Source of the DNA: Monosporascus cannonballus
Taxonomy: Eukaryota; Ascomycota; Sordariomycetes; Xylariales
Length of the DNA: 64,000 bases
Reading direction: 5' to 3'
NCBI GenBank assembly: GCA_004154925.1
Contig: QJNS01000176.1
Span: 103,629 to 167,628 of the forward strand
In this document: piece after piece, positions 11,455 through 23,232 of the stretch
Layout of the letters: each line of letters begins with the position of its first letter
Numbering within the stretch: the stretch's first letter is position 1
Made by a program: the position numbers and the translations under genes
Notes under the pieces: model-generated
Databases searched by the model: none
What the model was told of the DNA's origin: nothing
The model's input: the letters and a program-made list of their open reading frames with translations, nothing else

Positions 11455-12906
11455 GGATAGACCGGGTTGAGAGTTTGCCCCAGGGGAGACCTCCCGGAGG
11501 CCTAAAGTTTCATTTTTATTTTTTATTTTTTGGAGGGTTGTTTAGCCGCAATTAGCCTACGTAGGTCCTCCTCCTTATGAATTGGGGCATCGTGCCATGA
11601 GGTACTACGCAATATAAGGCTTCCAGCGTCCTGTTCAACTGTGAACGCGTACGGGCCGCTGATCGGTGTACGTATCCCATAACCCCTGTACCTCCGTCAG
11701 TACGTAGCATAACGGCCGTGTTGTATGATTCGGGTAGGTTGGACCGTAGCACTAAGTTTTTGTCTAGGCACACTATAGTGACCGAATCCTAAATTAATAG
11801 GTGGAACGAAACAACTTTGGGACGAGGGCGTCACAATTAACAATGGTCATCCTTCTCGTTCATGCCATAGCGCCCAGTTCTCTTTTAACGGTCCCAAAGG
11901 GCTCTTTCTCTTCTGGAGCTACACCACTCGCCATGCAGAGAAAGTTTCTCTTGGGGAATCTTTATACCGTTGTACTTCCAAAGATTTCGGGGGTGACATT
12001 GAGGCGGGAACATAAAAAGTTGCAATTGCCTTGACAACTAGCTGATATCATTAGGGCTCTAGCTTTCCTGTATCCGAAGCAGTATGCCATACTCCGGGGC
12101 TCTGAATAGTCGTTCGCCAGTAAAACACCTTCCGGCGCACCTGCAAGACTATCTATCTAACTGAGATCCTGCGCAGAGCAGTTAGGAAAGAAGAGAAAAG
12201 AATAAAAATGAAATAAATGGACCTGGCGCTAATTTAAGAGTTTCTTTTCGTTATTATCAGAGACAGAGATCCTATCATACCATGTAATAGATAACCACCC
12301 TTCGTTGTGCCATATGGTATTTTGCGGCATTGGCGCGCCTATAGCGTGCCGGTCCCACCACGTCACTGAAGCGGATAGGGCCGAAGTACCCGCCGCTAGC
12401 GAGTTCCACCCCCGCAACAAACCCCCGGCCAGGTGGCTGCAGCTACCGTAAAGCGAAGTTGTCACTCGGCACGGCGCCTGCGGGATCTTTTTGAGTATTT
12501 CGTACCCGTCCTTCGGGGTTTGAAAAGACGGTCTTGCGGGTGTATTCCCTAGGGTGGGGTTGCTAGGGGGTGTGTGCATACGAAGAAGCGGGGCGGTTCT
12601 AATCGGTAGCCCGCTCGGCTCATAGAACGTTGTTCGTTCTGTCTTCGACAAAAACCAGCAGTTGGGGAAGCATATACGGTTACTGTTGCCGAATGGAATC
12701 ATGTGACAGACAATCAAATACATGTGTCACTACTCGAGTCCTCCGTTTTAAGAAGCGGGATGCATGTACAAGATTCGCATCTCTCTTCCCCTCTTCCGAA
12801 TATTTTGTCTTCTAGTAACATTTTCCAACCTTTGGGATATACGTGATAGAACTTACGCCTCCACTATCATTGGATGCCGATATCCCACCGCTGTTCTAAC
12901 TTGCCT
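11455..12906. other. Intergenic region between convergent genes
   Basis: About 1.45 kb with a T-rich tract at 11512-11533 that probably belongs to the 3' end of the acetyltransferase gene. A 164-codon open frame at 12229-12723 (minus) has no domain signature and uneven composition; I do not call it. Confidence 0.4.
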
Positions 12907-14254
12907 CTAATCTAGCTGATCGACAGTCTCCGCACCCCCATTCGTCCCCTGCGACTCGCTTGACACCTTTGTGCCGTCCTCCCGGCTGACTGGGAAGCAC
13001 CAACCGAACTCGTCCTTGACCTTTCCGAGCTGGATGGCCCTCAGCTGAGTCAGCAGACGTGAGCAGATGGGGCCGGCCTCGCCGGTACCGTCGGCTATGT
13101 AAGTAACTTTCTCCTTATTGTTCTCAGTCGATAGTCGAGGGTGCTGCCCGACCGCGGACGAGATGGACTTTGGCGACTTGGGGTCGAAGCGGCGCGTGAT
13201 GGAACGAATCGGCACAAGCGCCGCGGCCGTGCCGGCTGCCATGACCTCGGAGAACTCGGGCAGTTCGGTGTATTTGATCTGTTTTTCTGATTAGCTGCTA
13301 CCGACCCGGCGCCTGGCGGATTGGGCTCCGACTCACGGATCTCCTCTCGACTTTCCACCCGAAGCTACGCCCGATCTCCATGATGCTCTCGGAAGTCACG
13401 CTCCGGATGACGCTGTTCGAGTCCGGGACGACCAGCGTCACGTCGTCGTCTCCGTTCACGATGGCCCCGATGAAGCCGCTCGTGCTGAACTCGTCGATCT
13501 CGGAGTGCGTGGCGCTGTCGAGGTGCAAGGTGATGCCGAAGCCATCCTGGGCGGCGCGGCCGCTCCACCGGAGCACGGGCGCGTAGTTGCCGCCGACCTT
13601 GGCGTTGCCCGTGCCGTTGGGCGCCGCGCGGTCGAAGTCGTCGAGGATGAGCCCGTCGACGGGGTTCGTGCCGTGGTACACGCCTGTGGGCAACACGTAG
13701 ACGCAGAACATGTACTCCTCGGGCGCGCTGAGCCCGAGCTGCGCGCTCGAGCCGTAGATCTGGGGGCGGATGTACATGGCGGCGCCCGTCTCGTGCGGCG
13801 GCACGTACTCGGCGTTGAGGGAGACGGCGGCCCTCACGGCGTCGAGGAAGAGCTCGGTCGGCACGGGCGGGCACGCGACGACCTCGGCCGAGTGCTGCAT
13901 GCGGACGGCGTTGCGGTCGGGGCGGAAGACCTGGATCTCGCCGGACGGTGTGCGGAAGGCCTTCAGGCCCTCGTAGGCCTGCTGGCCATAGTTGAGGGCC
14001 GGGGCCATTCCATGGATCCGGATGAAGGGGTCGGCCACGAACTGGAGCGGCGTCCACTTGCCCGTCGACTTGGAGTAGTGGGATTCGATATGGCCGTTAA
14101 CTATGGAGCGATCAGCGGGTCCCGAACCACCGCAGAAGATGTGACGCTCAGAGGACGACGGAATGAAGGGGCAGTTATAGTTACCTTCGCGGACTTTGAA
14201 GCCAACATTCGACCAGTCAATGGTGTTGACCGGAGGCGGTGGGAATCGGCTCAT
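12907..14254 (-). CDS. Branched-chain amino acid aminotransferase-like enzyme (class IV PLP)
   Basis: PLP-dependent transaminase of fold type IV, acting on branched-chain amino or keto acids. Three exons: 14254-14185, 14100-13337, 13278-12907, giving 401 residues. The first intron (14184-14101, 84 nt, GTAACT...TAG) is in frame and easily missed. Removing it joins VRE to VNGHIESHY, as in the family. The catalytic lysine is in GNAKVGGNYAP (about residue 191). HGMAPALNYGQQAYEGLKAF and HLDSATHSEIDEFSTSGFIGA are typical. The N-terminus (MSRFPPPPVNTIDW) lacks a mitochondrial presequence, and this short Pro-rich start resembles the cytosolic paralogs sometimes recruited into metabolite clusters (ToxF type). 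That link is inference. The C-terminal ~30 residues are Ser/Gly rich and unconserved. Confidence 0.9.
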
Positions 14255-15255
14255 GGTGTCTGTCTTTCGAGAGGATCGCGAGGGTCGAGCTTGGAGTTAT
14301 TTATTACCTTGGACGCTGACTCACATGCGAGGGCGACAGAACTAATATAGAGAACAACCTGATCGTAACTAGTCAAACGAAAGGCGCGCACCGGGATCGT
14401 CCGGATAAAAAGGGAAGTTTTGTGCGTCTGCTCCGGTTGGCGGAGCTGCAGGGCAGGGGTCCAGCCCGCGAAATACGCCGAATTGTCCTGGTGGGCATAG
14501 CGGGGTTTCTTAGAGTGGGGACCCGACTGGGTTCAGCTGCAACTCAGCCCCTGCAGGACAGGCAGTCCCCCCACGACCTCCAGCTGTAGGTGTCGCGGGG
14601 GTTTTCTGGATCGTGAGGCCCACCGAATATTGCTACTTAAATAGCACATCGTTCCTCATCATCAACAGCCAACGGGCCCTAGCTTCCCAAGATAGGTATC
14701 TACCTACCTAGGTAGTTATCATACACCCGGACGTACCACATTACCACATTCCCCTAATCGGTGCAGCACGTTTTCTTGAACCCGATTATAAAGCAGCTCG
14801 ACTCCGCGTGGCTTGTTCGCACTACCGTTAGGGAGCCGAGGTGGCCAGGTCCGTAACGACGATTTCGAAGTCGATGAGATGACCTACTCCTGGGTGACGA
14901 GGTATTGGCATGTCGATCTAATGTTGCCATAATGAGTGAACGGTTGCTGGCTTAATCCCAACGAGCTCTAACGTCCAAGTTCAGCATTGCTGGTTTAGTT
15001 TATAGAAATATTCTGGTAGTGGGCACGAGCTTTGTGTATGTTGTTGCGAGTTATATGTGGGATGCTAACAATACGGCGCGAACGCGGAAAGGAAGTCAGT
15101 CCCCAAGGGTTCACAGACCCTGTTTGGTTCACTCTTATTACCAACAAATCTTAGAGAAGTCTCTTTTTAAGATGACAATCCCTATTGTACAGAGCACACC
15201 ATTGCGCCGCCTTATGCCCCGGTATGCAAGCCCAGAATCCGACAACACGGGGGCA
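14255..15255. other. Intergenic: aminotransferase promoter and helicase 3' end
   Basis: About 1 kb. It contains an ACCTACCTAGGTAG palindromic motif at about 14700-14716, also found in variants elsewhere in the window (for example 45110-45240 and 27278-27305). No gene seen. Confidence 0.4.
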
Positions 15256-17531
15256 TCATTCACGAACACCGGAAGAAGGCCCATTCACGCCGCCAAATTT
15301 AGTCCTGAGAAACTCCTGAACTTCCTGATTCCCGCCCAGCCCCGCAAGCAACCCAGCCCTATCGCCTTCGATCTTGAGACCCTTCAGGCTCGTCGCTCTG
15401 GACAGCGCAACGTACACCTGGCCCTCCTCGAATGCCTTGGAAAGGTTTACGATCACGCGGTCCAAGGTCAAGCTCTGGCTTTTGTGGATGGTCATCGCCC
15501 ACGCGGGAGCTAGGGGAATCTGCGTGCGGCACAACAGGCTGTAGGGTCTCGTGTCGCCGAGCTCGGCGATGGAGCAGTCCGCGTAAATCGTCCGCGTCTT
15601 ACCGTTGTGGAACTTGACGACGGGCCACACCTTATACCTCGCACCCTTATCTTGGATGAACAGCTTGATCTGCTCTTCCTTGATGGGTGCGCGGTCGCCG
15701 AAGATCCTGTTCTCGGGTTCTTTACCCTTGATCGTCTTCGCTTTTGGTAGTTTCTTGGGGTCGTTTCGCTCGAATCCGCAGACAATTCCCTGACTGCCGT
15801 TGCAAAGGCCCGACTGGAGGTCCAGGTTGACTAACAGGACAACTAGCATGCCTTTCTTTAGTTCCACGTATTCAGCGAACCGGTGATCCTCAAGAGCGCG
15901 GAGCGGGCCCTCTGATTGTGGTCCCTTGGGCTTTCGAATACCCTTCCATTGAAGGTGTGGGTGTTTGTCCTGCTGCCAGAAGAAGTTATCCAGGCACCAA
16001 TATGTATGGTTCTGTCCCTTGAGCCTCTCAAACTCGGTTCTGTTAACCCTTTTCACCTCTTCACGCGTCGCGAAAAGCTTCGTTGCATGGTGAACCATGC
16101 ATGGGTGGTCCATAAGCAGTTCCGTCTCGGCCTGAGCAAGCTCTTCGCCTATTCTGCACTTCTGAAGAATGCGAATAAACACCTCGTCACTTTGGCGATG
16201 AATAGTGTTGAGCTGGACGTGGACGAAGTTACATTCCTCCCACGCACGAGATCTGAAAGCCCACTTATCTCGCTCGTGGTACATGCCATGCTGCGGGCAA
16301 TTGAACGTAATGCCAGAATCCGAGGACCCTTCGATGAGCTCGCGCCCACATTCGATACAGTGTTGGAATGGTCTTACCGGCGGCAGCTGACAGAAGTCGC
16401 CGGTTACGATGACTTGGACTCCTCCAAAGGCCGGCTGCACAGCTAATCCGGGGTCGTGCCGTGCCGCCTTCATGACTTCGTTGAGCCTCTGGAAGTGGAG
16501 GTTTTCTACCATGCTGATTTCGTCGATAATTATGACGTCCGTTTCCATGAACCGCTTCCATACGAACTTTCCGTGTGCCGCTTGTCGCAGTTCATCGAGC
16601 GTTCGCTTGTGGTGATCTGGGGTCCATCCTGCGTATGTCCACGTAGTCGAACCATTCACTTGTAGCGCAGCACGGCCCGTTGGTGCAATGGTCCGGACAG
16701 ACTTGCCCATGGCTTGGAGACATTTTCGGATGGCCTTCAATGCAGTTGACTTGCCGCAACCGGCGGAGCCGGTATAGAAGACGTTCTTTCCCTGAGCAAC
16801 TAATTCAACGAGGGCAGCTTGCTCTGGACACAGCGGTGGCTCGTCCGCAACGGCCGGTTTCGGCGGCTTGGACGCATTTGGCTCATTTGGTGATGAGGGT
16901 GGTGGAGTCAAGGCCGGCATCTGTATCGTATCCGCGTCGCGAGCGTCATGTGATATCTGCAGGCCTGTAGGGTCAAGCAGCGGTGTATAGTGCGTTACAT
17001 CTTTGCGCTGGCTAATGAGTGCGTCCTTCGCCCGAGGAGGGCTCCTGGATCGCTTGGCAATAGCAGCTCGTGAAAGAGCTTTGGCAGCACCCATTGGATC
17101 GGTGGCTGGTGTCACGGCCCGGGTTGATACCGTTGAGGTGAAATCAGATGATGTTGTGGCAGCATACGCTGGGCTGATGTTGACATGACTAGTTGGCTGC
17201 GCGTCGGCATAATCATCATCCTCGCCATCACTAAGCAAAATGATCACCTCGGGAACAGTAGGGTTCACCCTGTGTCGCTTGTTCTCTTCAGTGGGGTATC
17301 CATCCTCAAGCGGCCTTTTCACGACGCTTGAGGTCGGTTGTAGCGACTGAGAAGTCGGATCTGCATACCCAGGCCATTGCGGCGCTACTGGAGACTGGAC
17401 GTATCCTAGCCATTGTGTGGGAAAGTGAGTGGGCGCGTCGACTACGGTTTGGAATTGGAGATGTGGGGAGGTTGAAATGGAAGAGTATTTGGAAGCAGGA
17501 ACTCACGGGGATCGTTGTAGTACCCCGACAT
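15256..17531 (-). CDS. PIF1-family ATP-dependent DNA helicase
   Basis: Superfamily 1B 5'-3' helicase, with roles in genome maintenance (G-quadruplex, telomere or mitochondrial DNA) inferred from the family. Two exons: a 25-nt first exon 17531-17507 encoding MSGYYNDP, a 65-nt intron 17506-17442, then 17441-15256; 736 residues. Without the first exon no ATG precedes the conserved body, only a GTG at 17322. Walker A GSAGCGKS (~233-240), Walker B IIIDEISMVE, motif III VTGDFCQLPP, a Cys pair (CIECGRELIEG...CPQHG) inserted after it, TIHKSQSLTLDRVIV, and QVYVALSRATS are present. Near residues 73-85 a hydrophobic run followed by acids (VIILLSDGEDDD) fits a SUMO-interacting motif. The N-terminal ~210 residues are low-complexity. 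Confidence 0.9.
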
Positions 17532-19010
17532 GATCAATCAGGAAGCTGCGTAACTCGATGCAACATTCTGGTTCTAGAAGGTCTTGTGGACTGGGTCAAG
17601 AAAAGCGCCTTCCTGAAGCGAACCGCGTCTCGCGTATTAAGAGGATGCATTGTGCGAAGTGCAGCACGCACTACAGCGATGCTATGTATCAGCTGGTCCG
17701 TGTCTGTTGTGGTCTTGGCAAAATCCACAGCCCAGCTGGTGATACTTCCAAAATATTGATATCGACTAAGAACCTCACGTATCCGAGTCAAGGACGCTCC
17801 ATTTCAATTGGTACGCACCATTTGAATTCCCACCCCTGCTGGATGCATACATTTTTCGTTTCCATACTGTCTGCCATGAAGCAATTAGCGGGTATAAATC
17901 AGTGCTGAAAGACGGAAAGGCATGCAATTATAGGGCTGTATGCACAAGCAGGTGTTATGCCAAACCGAGGAACATCACAGTACTACGAGGTGAGCCTTGT
18001 TATAGCTAAACAGCGCCAGGAAAGCCAGCAGAATTAGGCGGCGGGACTGATAGCCGAGAGATCAAGAGGCGGGTATCGAGGGAGGGGCGGAAGCAAAGAT
18101 GAGTATCAGCTGGAGGATATCTGTACTGCAGGGCATGACGGTCCAAATCGGGTGGGTTCATAAGCTCCCATCCACGTCAAAGGTGCGGCAAATACAATGC
18201 TATTTAGAACTTGATATTAGGGAGATGTTATTTTTATTGCCTAAGTGGACAACCGTAAAATGTCATGGTCTGTCGCAGGTATGCAGCATGGGAGTTGGGA
18301 TCCTCATAGATAACAATCCTTTGCTCCCTAAGTTAACATACTGACTGAGTTGTTCCCTAGAGATCCATCATGGTTTGCTCTCTCCCCAGGTAATCATAAC
18401 AAAGACTCATTTAGCAAAGTGGTCGAGAGATGCTCTTCGGCAGAATTATAATGTGTGATTCAGATAAGCTGACTATTATAATAATTGGCTCGGGCGAATC
18501 TGGTGCATAATACGAGTGCTTCACTATTCGGGAAAGGTAATAGCCTATAAGCTGAACTGACAGATTATAGGTTTGTTCCCATGGCTCAGGGCCGATAGGT
18601 GGACTTTATTGATGAGATTCACGAATGCATTAAGCTAGACAAGACCTAGGCGCATCACTTGCCTTTCGATACCAACCGTAAGTTCAAATGTATTGATCAC
18701 GAGTCAGAGATGCATCGTGGGAATCACTTCTCAGATATATGATTAACCCGAGCCTCTTTACTGATATGGTCATAATAGGACTTAGGCGCCCCTGATTATC
18801 TTGAACGTTTAGATATATAAACAGGCATGTTTCTCAGCATTTCCAGGACATCAGAATCAGCTACATCCGCATATGTTTTGCACCATCCTCTGCTATATCC
18901 CCATTGTGAATCAGCCTTTTCTCCTTGGATTTGCCCTTCTCTGAATCGCACGGGCTACAAAGCGCTATCACTACAAGAGACTCCCTGTGCATTAGGGACT
19001 GAAGCTGAGA
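17532..19010. other. Intergenic stretch without recognisable gene
   Basis: About 1.5 kb between divergent genes. Open frames at 17558-17908 (plus) and 17534-17791 (minus) overlap each other and show no family features. AT-rich sequence dominates from 18100 to 18830. Confidence 0.4.
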
Positions 19011-19748
19011 ATGTCTCAACCACATCAAGCCTCCAGCGGCACACCAGAAGGAAATCAGGCCTTGGAAATAATCACGGAATGGCTAGAACATAAACTGGAC
19101 GGAGAATGGCGGGAACCAGAAGACGAATATATAGTGTGCGGGATACAGTATCCTGTGTCAGAACTACTTCATGGTATCTGCATATTCTGCCCCCGTGAAG
19201 GACATGAAGAGGCTCTACCATCGTCCTCATCCAACGCCGGGAATACAGTCCCGCAGCCAACTGCAAGCAATAACATGGAAGCGGGCGCCATCGTACAAGA
19301 ACCGCTCGGATACCAGTGCCTTTGCTGTCTACCTGAGTTCCACCGAAGGCGCAGGCATGGCGGGGACCGTAGCCAGTGTTATATCTGTAGTGATATTCGC
19401 CCCTACGATGAATTATTCATCACATTTCACTCTTCAAACGGCACCAGGAAAACACGTGCCTGCCAGGGGTGTAGGGAGGGGCAGAATGTTCCCTCTGGGC
19501 AAAAACTCTGCCATTATTGCTGGCACCCATATCCGCAAGCATCCTTCCTCCCTACAACGTGGGGCCAAAACGGTACAGGATATTGCGCACGGTGCACGGA
19601 TAGGAGGCGACGGGGAAGAGAAGCTGCGCGCCTGAGAAAGGAGGTCGTCGCTATCCGCGCACCCAATCAGCGAATTGACAATAAAAGCCGCACCGCAATG
19701 CAGCAATGCATGGCAAGGACTGCTATGGGCAAGCAACGGAACATTTGA
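19011..19748 (+). CDS. Cys-rich zinc-binding-like protein of unknown function
   Basis: Uninterrupted 245-codon frame from a true ATG. I do not recognise the family. It carries a regular series of CxxC pairs: CIFC, CLCC, CYIC, CQGC, CHYC and CARC, with intervening His residues. Together they could fold as two or three treble-clef or RING-like zinc sites between about residues 95 and 205. The tail after the last pair is strongly basic (TDRRRRGREAARLRKE) and could bind nucleic acid or direct nuclear import. There is no signal peptide or membrane segment. The even Cys spacing argues against a chance open frame. The nearest thought is a fungal-specific zinc-ribbon orphan. Confidence 0.6.
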   Translation: MSQPHQASSGTPEGNQALEIITEWLEHKLDGEWREPEDEYIVCGIQYPVSELLHGICIFCPREGHEEALPSSSSNAGNTVPQPTASNNMEAGAIVQEPLGYQCLCCLPEFHRRRRHGGDRSQCYICSDIRPYDELFITFHSSNGTRKTRACQGCREGQNVPSGQKLCHYCWHPYPQASFLPTTWGQNGTGYCARCTDRRRRGREAARLRKEVVAIRAPNQRIDNKSRTAMQQCMARTAMGKQRNI

Positions 19749-20430
19749 TGGCGCTTGGGCTATGGTCTTATTGTTTGTGCATCTAACAGGTTGTACGTCA
19801 ACGGCTGTGATTAGCATAGGCAACATTCTCGTTGACGAGGGGCGTAAATCCCGCTGCATACAAATTTATGAGAAATTATGTACCTACACTAGTCTCCGCT
19901 GCTGTTGGCCGCTCATAGTTGAAAAGGAGAGCTGTCGCTCCCACCTCGGCTGTTAGCTCATTCCGACCCCACGAAGGTTTCCTCTCGCCTCAAAGCTTCA
20001 ATCCGTCGGGTAAAATAGGCATTCATAGAGCATAACCGAACGATACGTGCTCTTGGTCTCCTTTTGGGGTGTCGTTGTAGTCAGTATGGCCCCGAGATAC
20101 TGGCTCGTATCTGACGTTCAGGGACTGAGTGTAGGTGTATTTGGCGATTGATACTAGAATAGGGGTAAATACACCCCCACACCACTTAATATCTTATCGA
20201 TAAAGCCAGCCTTATCGCCCTTTAACCGACCAGGTTGCCGGATATCAAACTCCTTACATACATGCACGTATCCACCTATTGCATACATACCTACTACTCG
20301 AGTTATCCGTCAACGATCGTGCACCAGGTGATGATCTTTGTTACCTCCCCCTGGACCACCATGCCACCTACCTACATAGTAGACAAGGCCAAGATGTGAG
20401 GGACCCGCTGCGGCGCTTATACCCGTAGCA
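19749..20430. other. Intergenic: hbrB promoter
   Basis: 682 bp upstream of the HbrB gene. It has short ACATACCTACTACTCGAG-type sequence near 20285, but no gene and no assignable site. Confidence 0.35.
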
Positions 20431-20786
20431 ATGCAACCATCGCGATCGCAGCAAAGAGCGCCGGGGAGCTTCTCCCCCCTTCCCGGGAGCGTCTCCATTT
20501 CCTCGAGTGCGGCGGCAGCTGCTGCATCTTCGGCGGCGCCCTCTTCCTCCTCTACGACTTCCCGACCTGCACGACCTCAGATACGACGAATAGAAACATC
20601 ATCAGGCGACGAAGATGATACAAACACCACTTCTAGCACCGCTTCCGCTTCTCTTTCGCTATACCCCAACAGCAGTGGCAATACCAAGTCGCGATCACCG
20701 CAAACACCCGCCGCAGCGAGCAGTTCGTCTTTCGCCAGCTTTGGTCAACATGCGAATCCGAGTACCAGTAGTCTGCAACAGCAACA

Positions 20787-20817
<31 letters not shown>

Positions 20818-23232
20818 AACTTTTCGAGACCTGGGCGACCAAGTAATGAGTTCATCAATTCGGCGCGGACCGGATCTCCCCTGACGCTACCGCCGAGTCG
20901 CACTGCTCACGTACGGAAACATTCGCAAACCCAGGGCCATTTCGAGCCCACCCTGCCCTCTGCCAGCAGCTCAAACCTCCCGCATATCGCCATGGCCCAA
21001 CGAAGCGATGCTGTCACCCCGTCGTTATCAGCTAGCCAAGCGGCGGCGCTGGCTGCTATGCAAAACCAACAGCACAACCGCCACAGATCCCAGACCGTCC
21101 CCTTCCCCGGTAGCGAAGGCGCTTATGAAAACGGCAAGAGGGCCGTATCCAAGCCGAACACCGGCCCGCTCAGCACGCCCACCCTGAGCCTGACGGAAGC
21201 GAGCGCCCCCAGGGACAATGGCTTCGGGAGTCAAGGGAATCAGGGACACCAACATACCCCGGGAGGAAACCCATCCTCGGCCGCAACTGCTGCAGCCAAT
21301 GTTGTCTTCCCGAGACAGTCGCCGCAGTCGTCGCCCGTCCCAAGTCTTCCTATGCACGATCCCCTCCCGCCGCCTCCCCTGGTTGTACCGGAGAAGCCGG
21401 CCAAGCACGAGAAGTCCAAGGTCAAGCTGTTCTCGAGGCCCAAGAAAATAGAGACAAAAGGCGACATCAAGGAGAAGCCCCTGCCGAGCCCTGGCAAGAT
21501 AGGATCTGCCCTGGCTTCCTTGCAGCGTGGGAACTACAGCACTACAAGCTTAGCCGACCAGCAGTCGTTCTACAACCTAGGGAACTCGTCGTCGGCCACC
21601 ATCCGCCCAATCGACTCCGGCGCGGACAAGGAGGGCAAGGAGAAGAAACACCACTTCCTCTCGCGACAGAAGCACAAGCTCAGCAGCAAGGATGAATATA
21701 ACCTCCCTCTGTCATCCGCCTCTAGCAACTCCCGGCCCGTCGACCCAACCGCTCCAACCAGTTTATACAACTTCAACGCCCCTCCAAGTCCAGTCCCCAG
21801 CAGCAGCCTAGGAAAGAGTGTCAGCGGTCTTGACCTCCGACACGGCGGCCGCGCATTACGCGAGAAGAGAAGGGAAGACAAATTGGACATAATGCGTCAC
21901 GACAACGAGTCCGTTCTGACGGTCGGATCCGAGTGGCCGGGCCCCGGTAGCCTCGGCGCTAGCGGTACTGGGACGCCTTTGCACTACACGGAGTCGCTAG
22001 ACCCCGGCAGATATGGCCTCAGCAACGGCATGGGGCCCGTCGACGCCTGGCCCGTCCTGCAGGCGGCCCTCCTGAACGTCTTTCAGGGCGAAGACCCGCC
22101 GCTGTGCATCGAGGACTACAACCGCATGGTTGTGCTTCACATCCAATACTGCGTCCAGCGCCGCTCCGGGAGCATTATCATCGAAGACTTGAGGGACCTT
22201 TTGGCCACCGGGTTCGCGTCCCTCGACCACACCCTGCGCAGCAGCCCCGGTGAGAGGCTCATCCCTACTCTCGTCGAGCTGTGGATCTTCACATTTACGA
22301 GTATCCTGCCATATATGCAGGCAGTCTTTCTCCCCTTGGATTTGGAGTTCCAAGGGTGCGGCTCACTACTCCCACCGGAGCAGGCGCGCGACTTCTGGAT
22401 GTCTGAGTTGTTGGCGTCGCCCTCGTCCCCCCCACTTGACGTCCGGAGTTTGGTATTGATCGCCTATCGTGACACCATCATCATACCCCGCTACGACAAG
22501 TTGAAGACTATCTTCTCGCGACTGTCCCTGGAACATCTGCCATCTTCTCTCCTGTCATCCCTGTCCCTGACCTCGCCCCCACCAACAACGCTCACGCAAC
22601 AGGATAGTCTGGCCTCGACCTTGTCCACTTCTCCTAACGACAGCTATCCCCGCCCCGGCACTGCCATGTCGTTAGATCCGAGCGTAGCATCTTACCACTC
22701 GAGCAGCACAACGCTACTGGGCGATAGCGGTTCGATCCAAAGTCGAAGTCGGGCCATCAGCAACGTCAGCTACGGGAGCGGCGGCTCCGATCCCCAGTCT
22801 GCCGGGGCCGGTACCCTGCTCAGACCGTTCACGCCTCAGGTCGCTAACAGGGCGGCAACAGTGGCTGCCGCCGACCGCGAGCAGAACGTCGAGGATAGCA
22901 AGCAGGTCACGGAGATGGTAGGACGGATGCTGCAGTGCATGAGCGTGCTCGCCAGCGTGACCGCGACGGCCATCGAACCGTCCACAAGCGGGAACACCGC
23001 AGGCGCGGCGGGGGGTGGGGTGGATGAAGGACACAGGATGGTCGCGGAGCTGGGGAGGCTGCTCAAGCTGAACTGGCTGGGCAGGGGGCGGACGGGTAGG
23101 AACAGGAGGGGCATCGTTGGAGGCCGGGTCAAGAGGGAGGAGTCCGGCGTCAGTGGCGGCAGCGCGAGGACGAGTACGAGCATCGGTGGCATCGGCAGAG
23201 AGGGCATCAGTGAGGGCGTTGAGGTTAGTTGA
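20431..23232 (+). CDS. hbrB: HbrB-domain protein, TORC2 complex subunit (Bit61/PRR5-like)
   Basis: Subunit of TOR complex 2, linked to polarised growth and branching in filamentous fungi. It is a single intronless frame of 933 residues. Residues 1-530 are disordered: Ser/Ala-rich start, a 14-Gln run encoded at 20776-20817, and many SP/TP sites suited to phosphorylation. The HbrB domain runs from about residue 530 to 720 (DAWPVLQAALLNVFQGE, RMVVLHIQYCVQRRSG, LWIFTFTSILPYMQAVFLPL, RSLVLIAYRDTIIIPRY). A Ser/Gly-rich tail follows, with a short conserved helix (QVTEMVGRMLQCMSVLAS). Domain order and length match ascomycete homologs. It acts at the plasma membrane with Tor2, Avo1 and Avo3 by family knowledge. 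Confidence 0.9.
20776..20817 (+). repeat. CAA/CAG repeat coding for polyglutamine in hbrB
   Basis: Fourteen consecutive Gln codons, mixed CAA then pure CAG, in the disordered N-terminal part. Pure CAG runs are prone to length variation between strains. Confidence 0.95.

Noticed and set aside
12229..12723. 164-codon minus-strand open frame
   Set aside because: No domain, no splice context and random-looking composition.
13505..14350. 281-codon plus-strand open frame over the aminotransferase gene
   Set aside because: Antisense shadow caused by high GC third positions of the real minus-strand gene.
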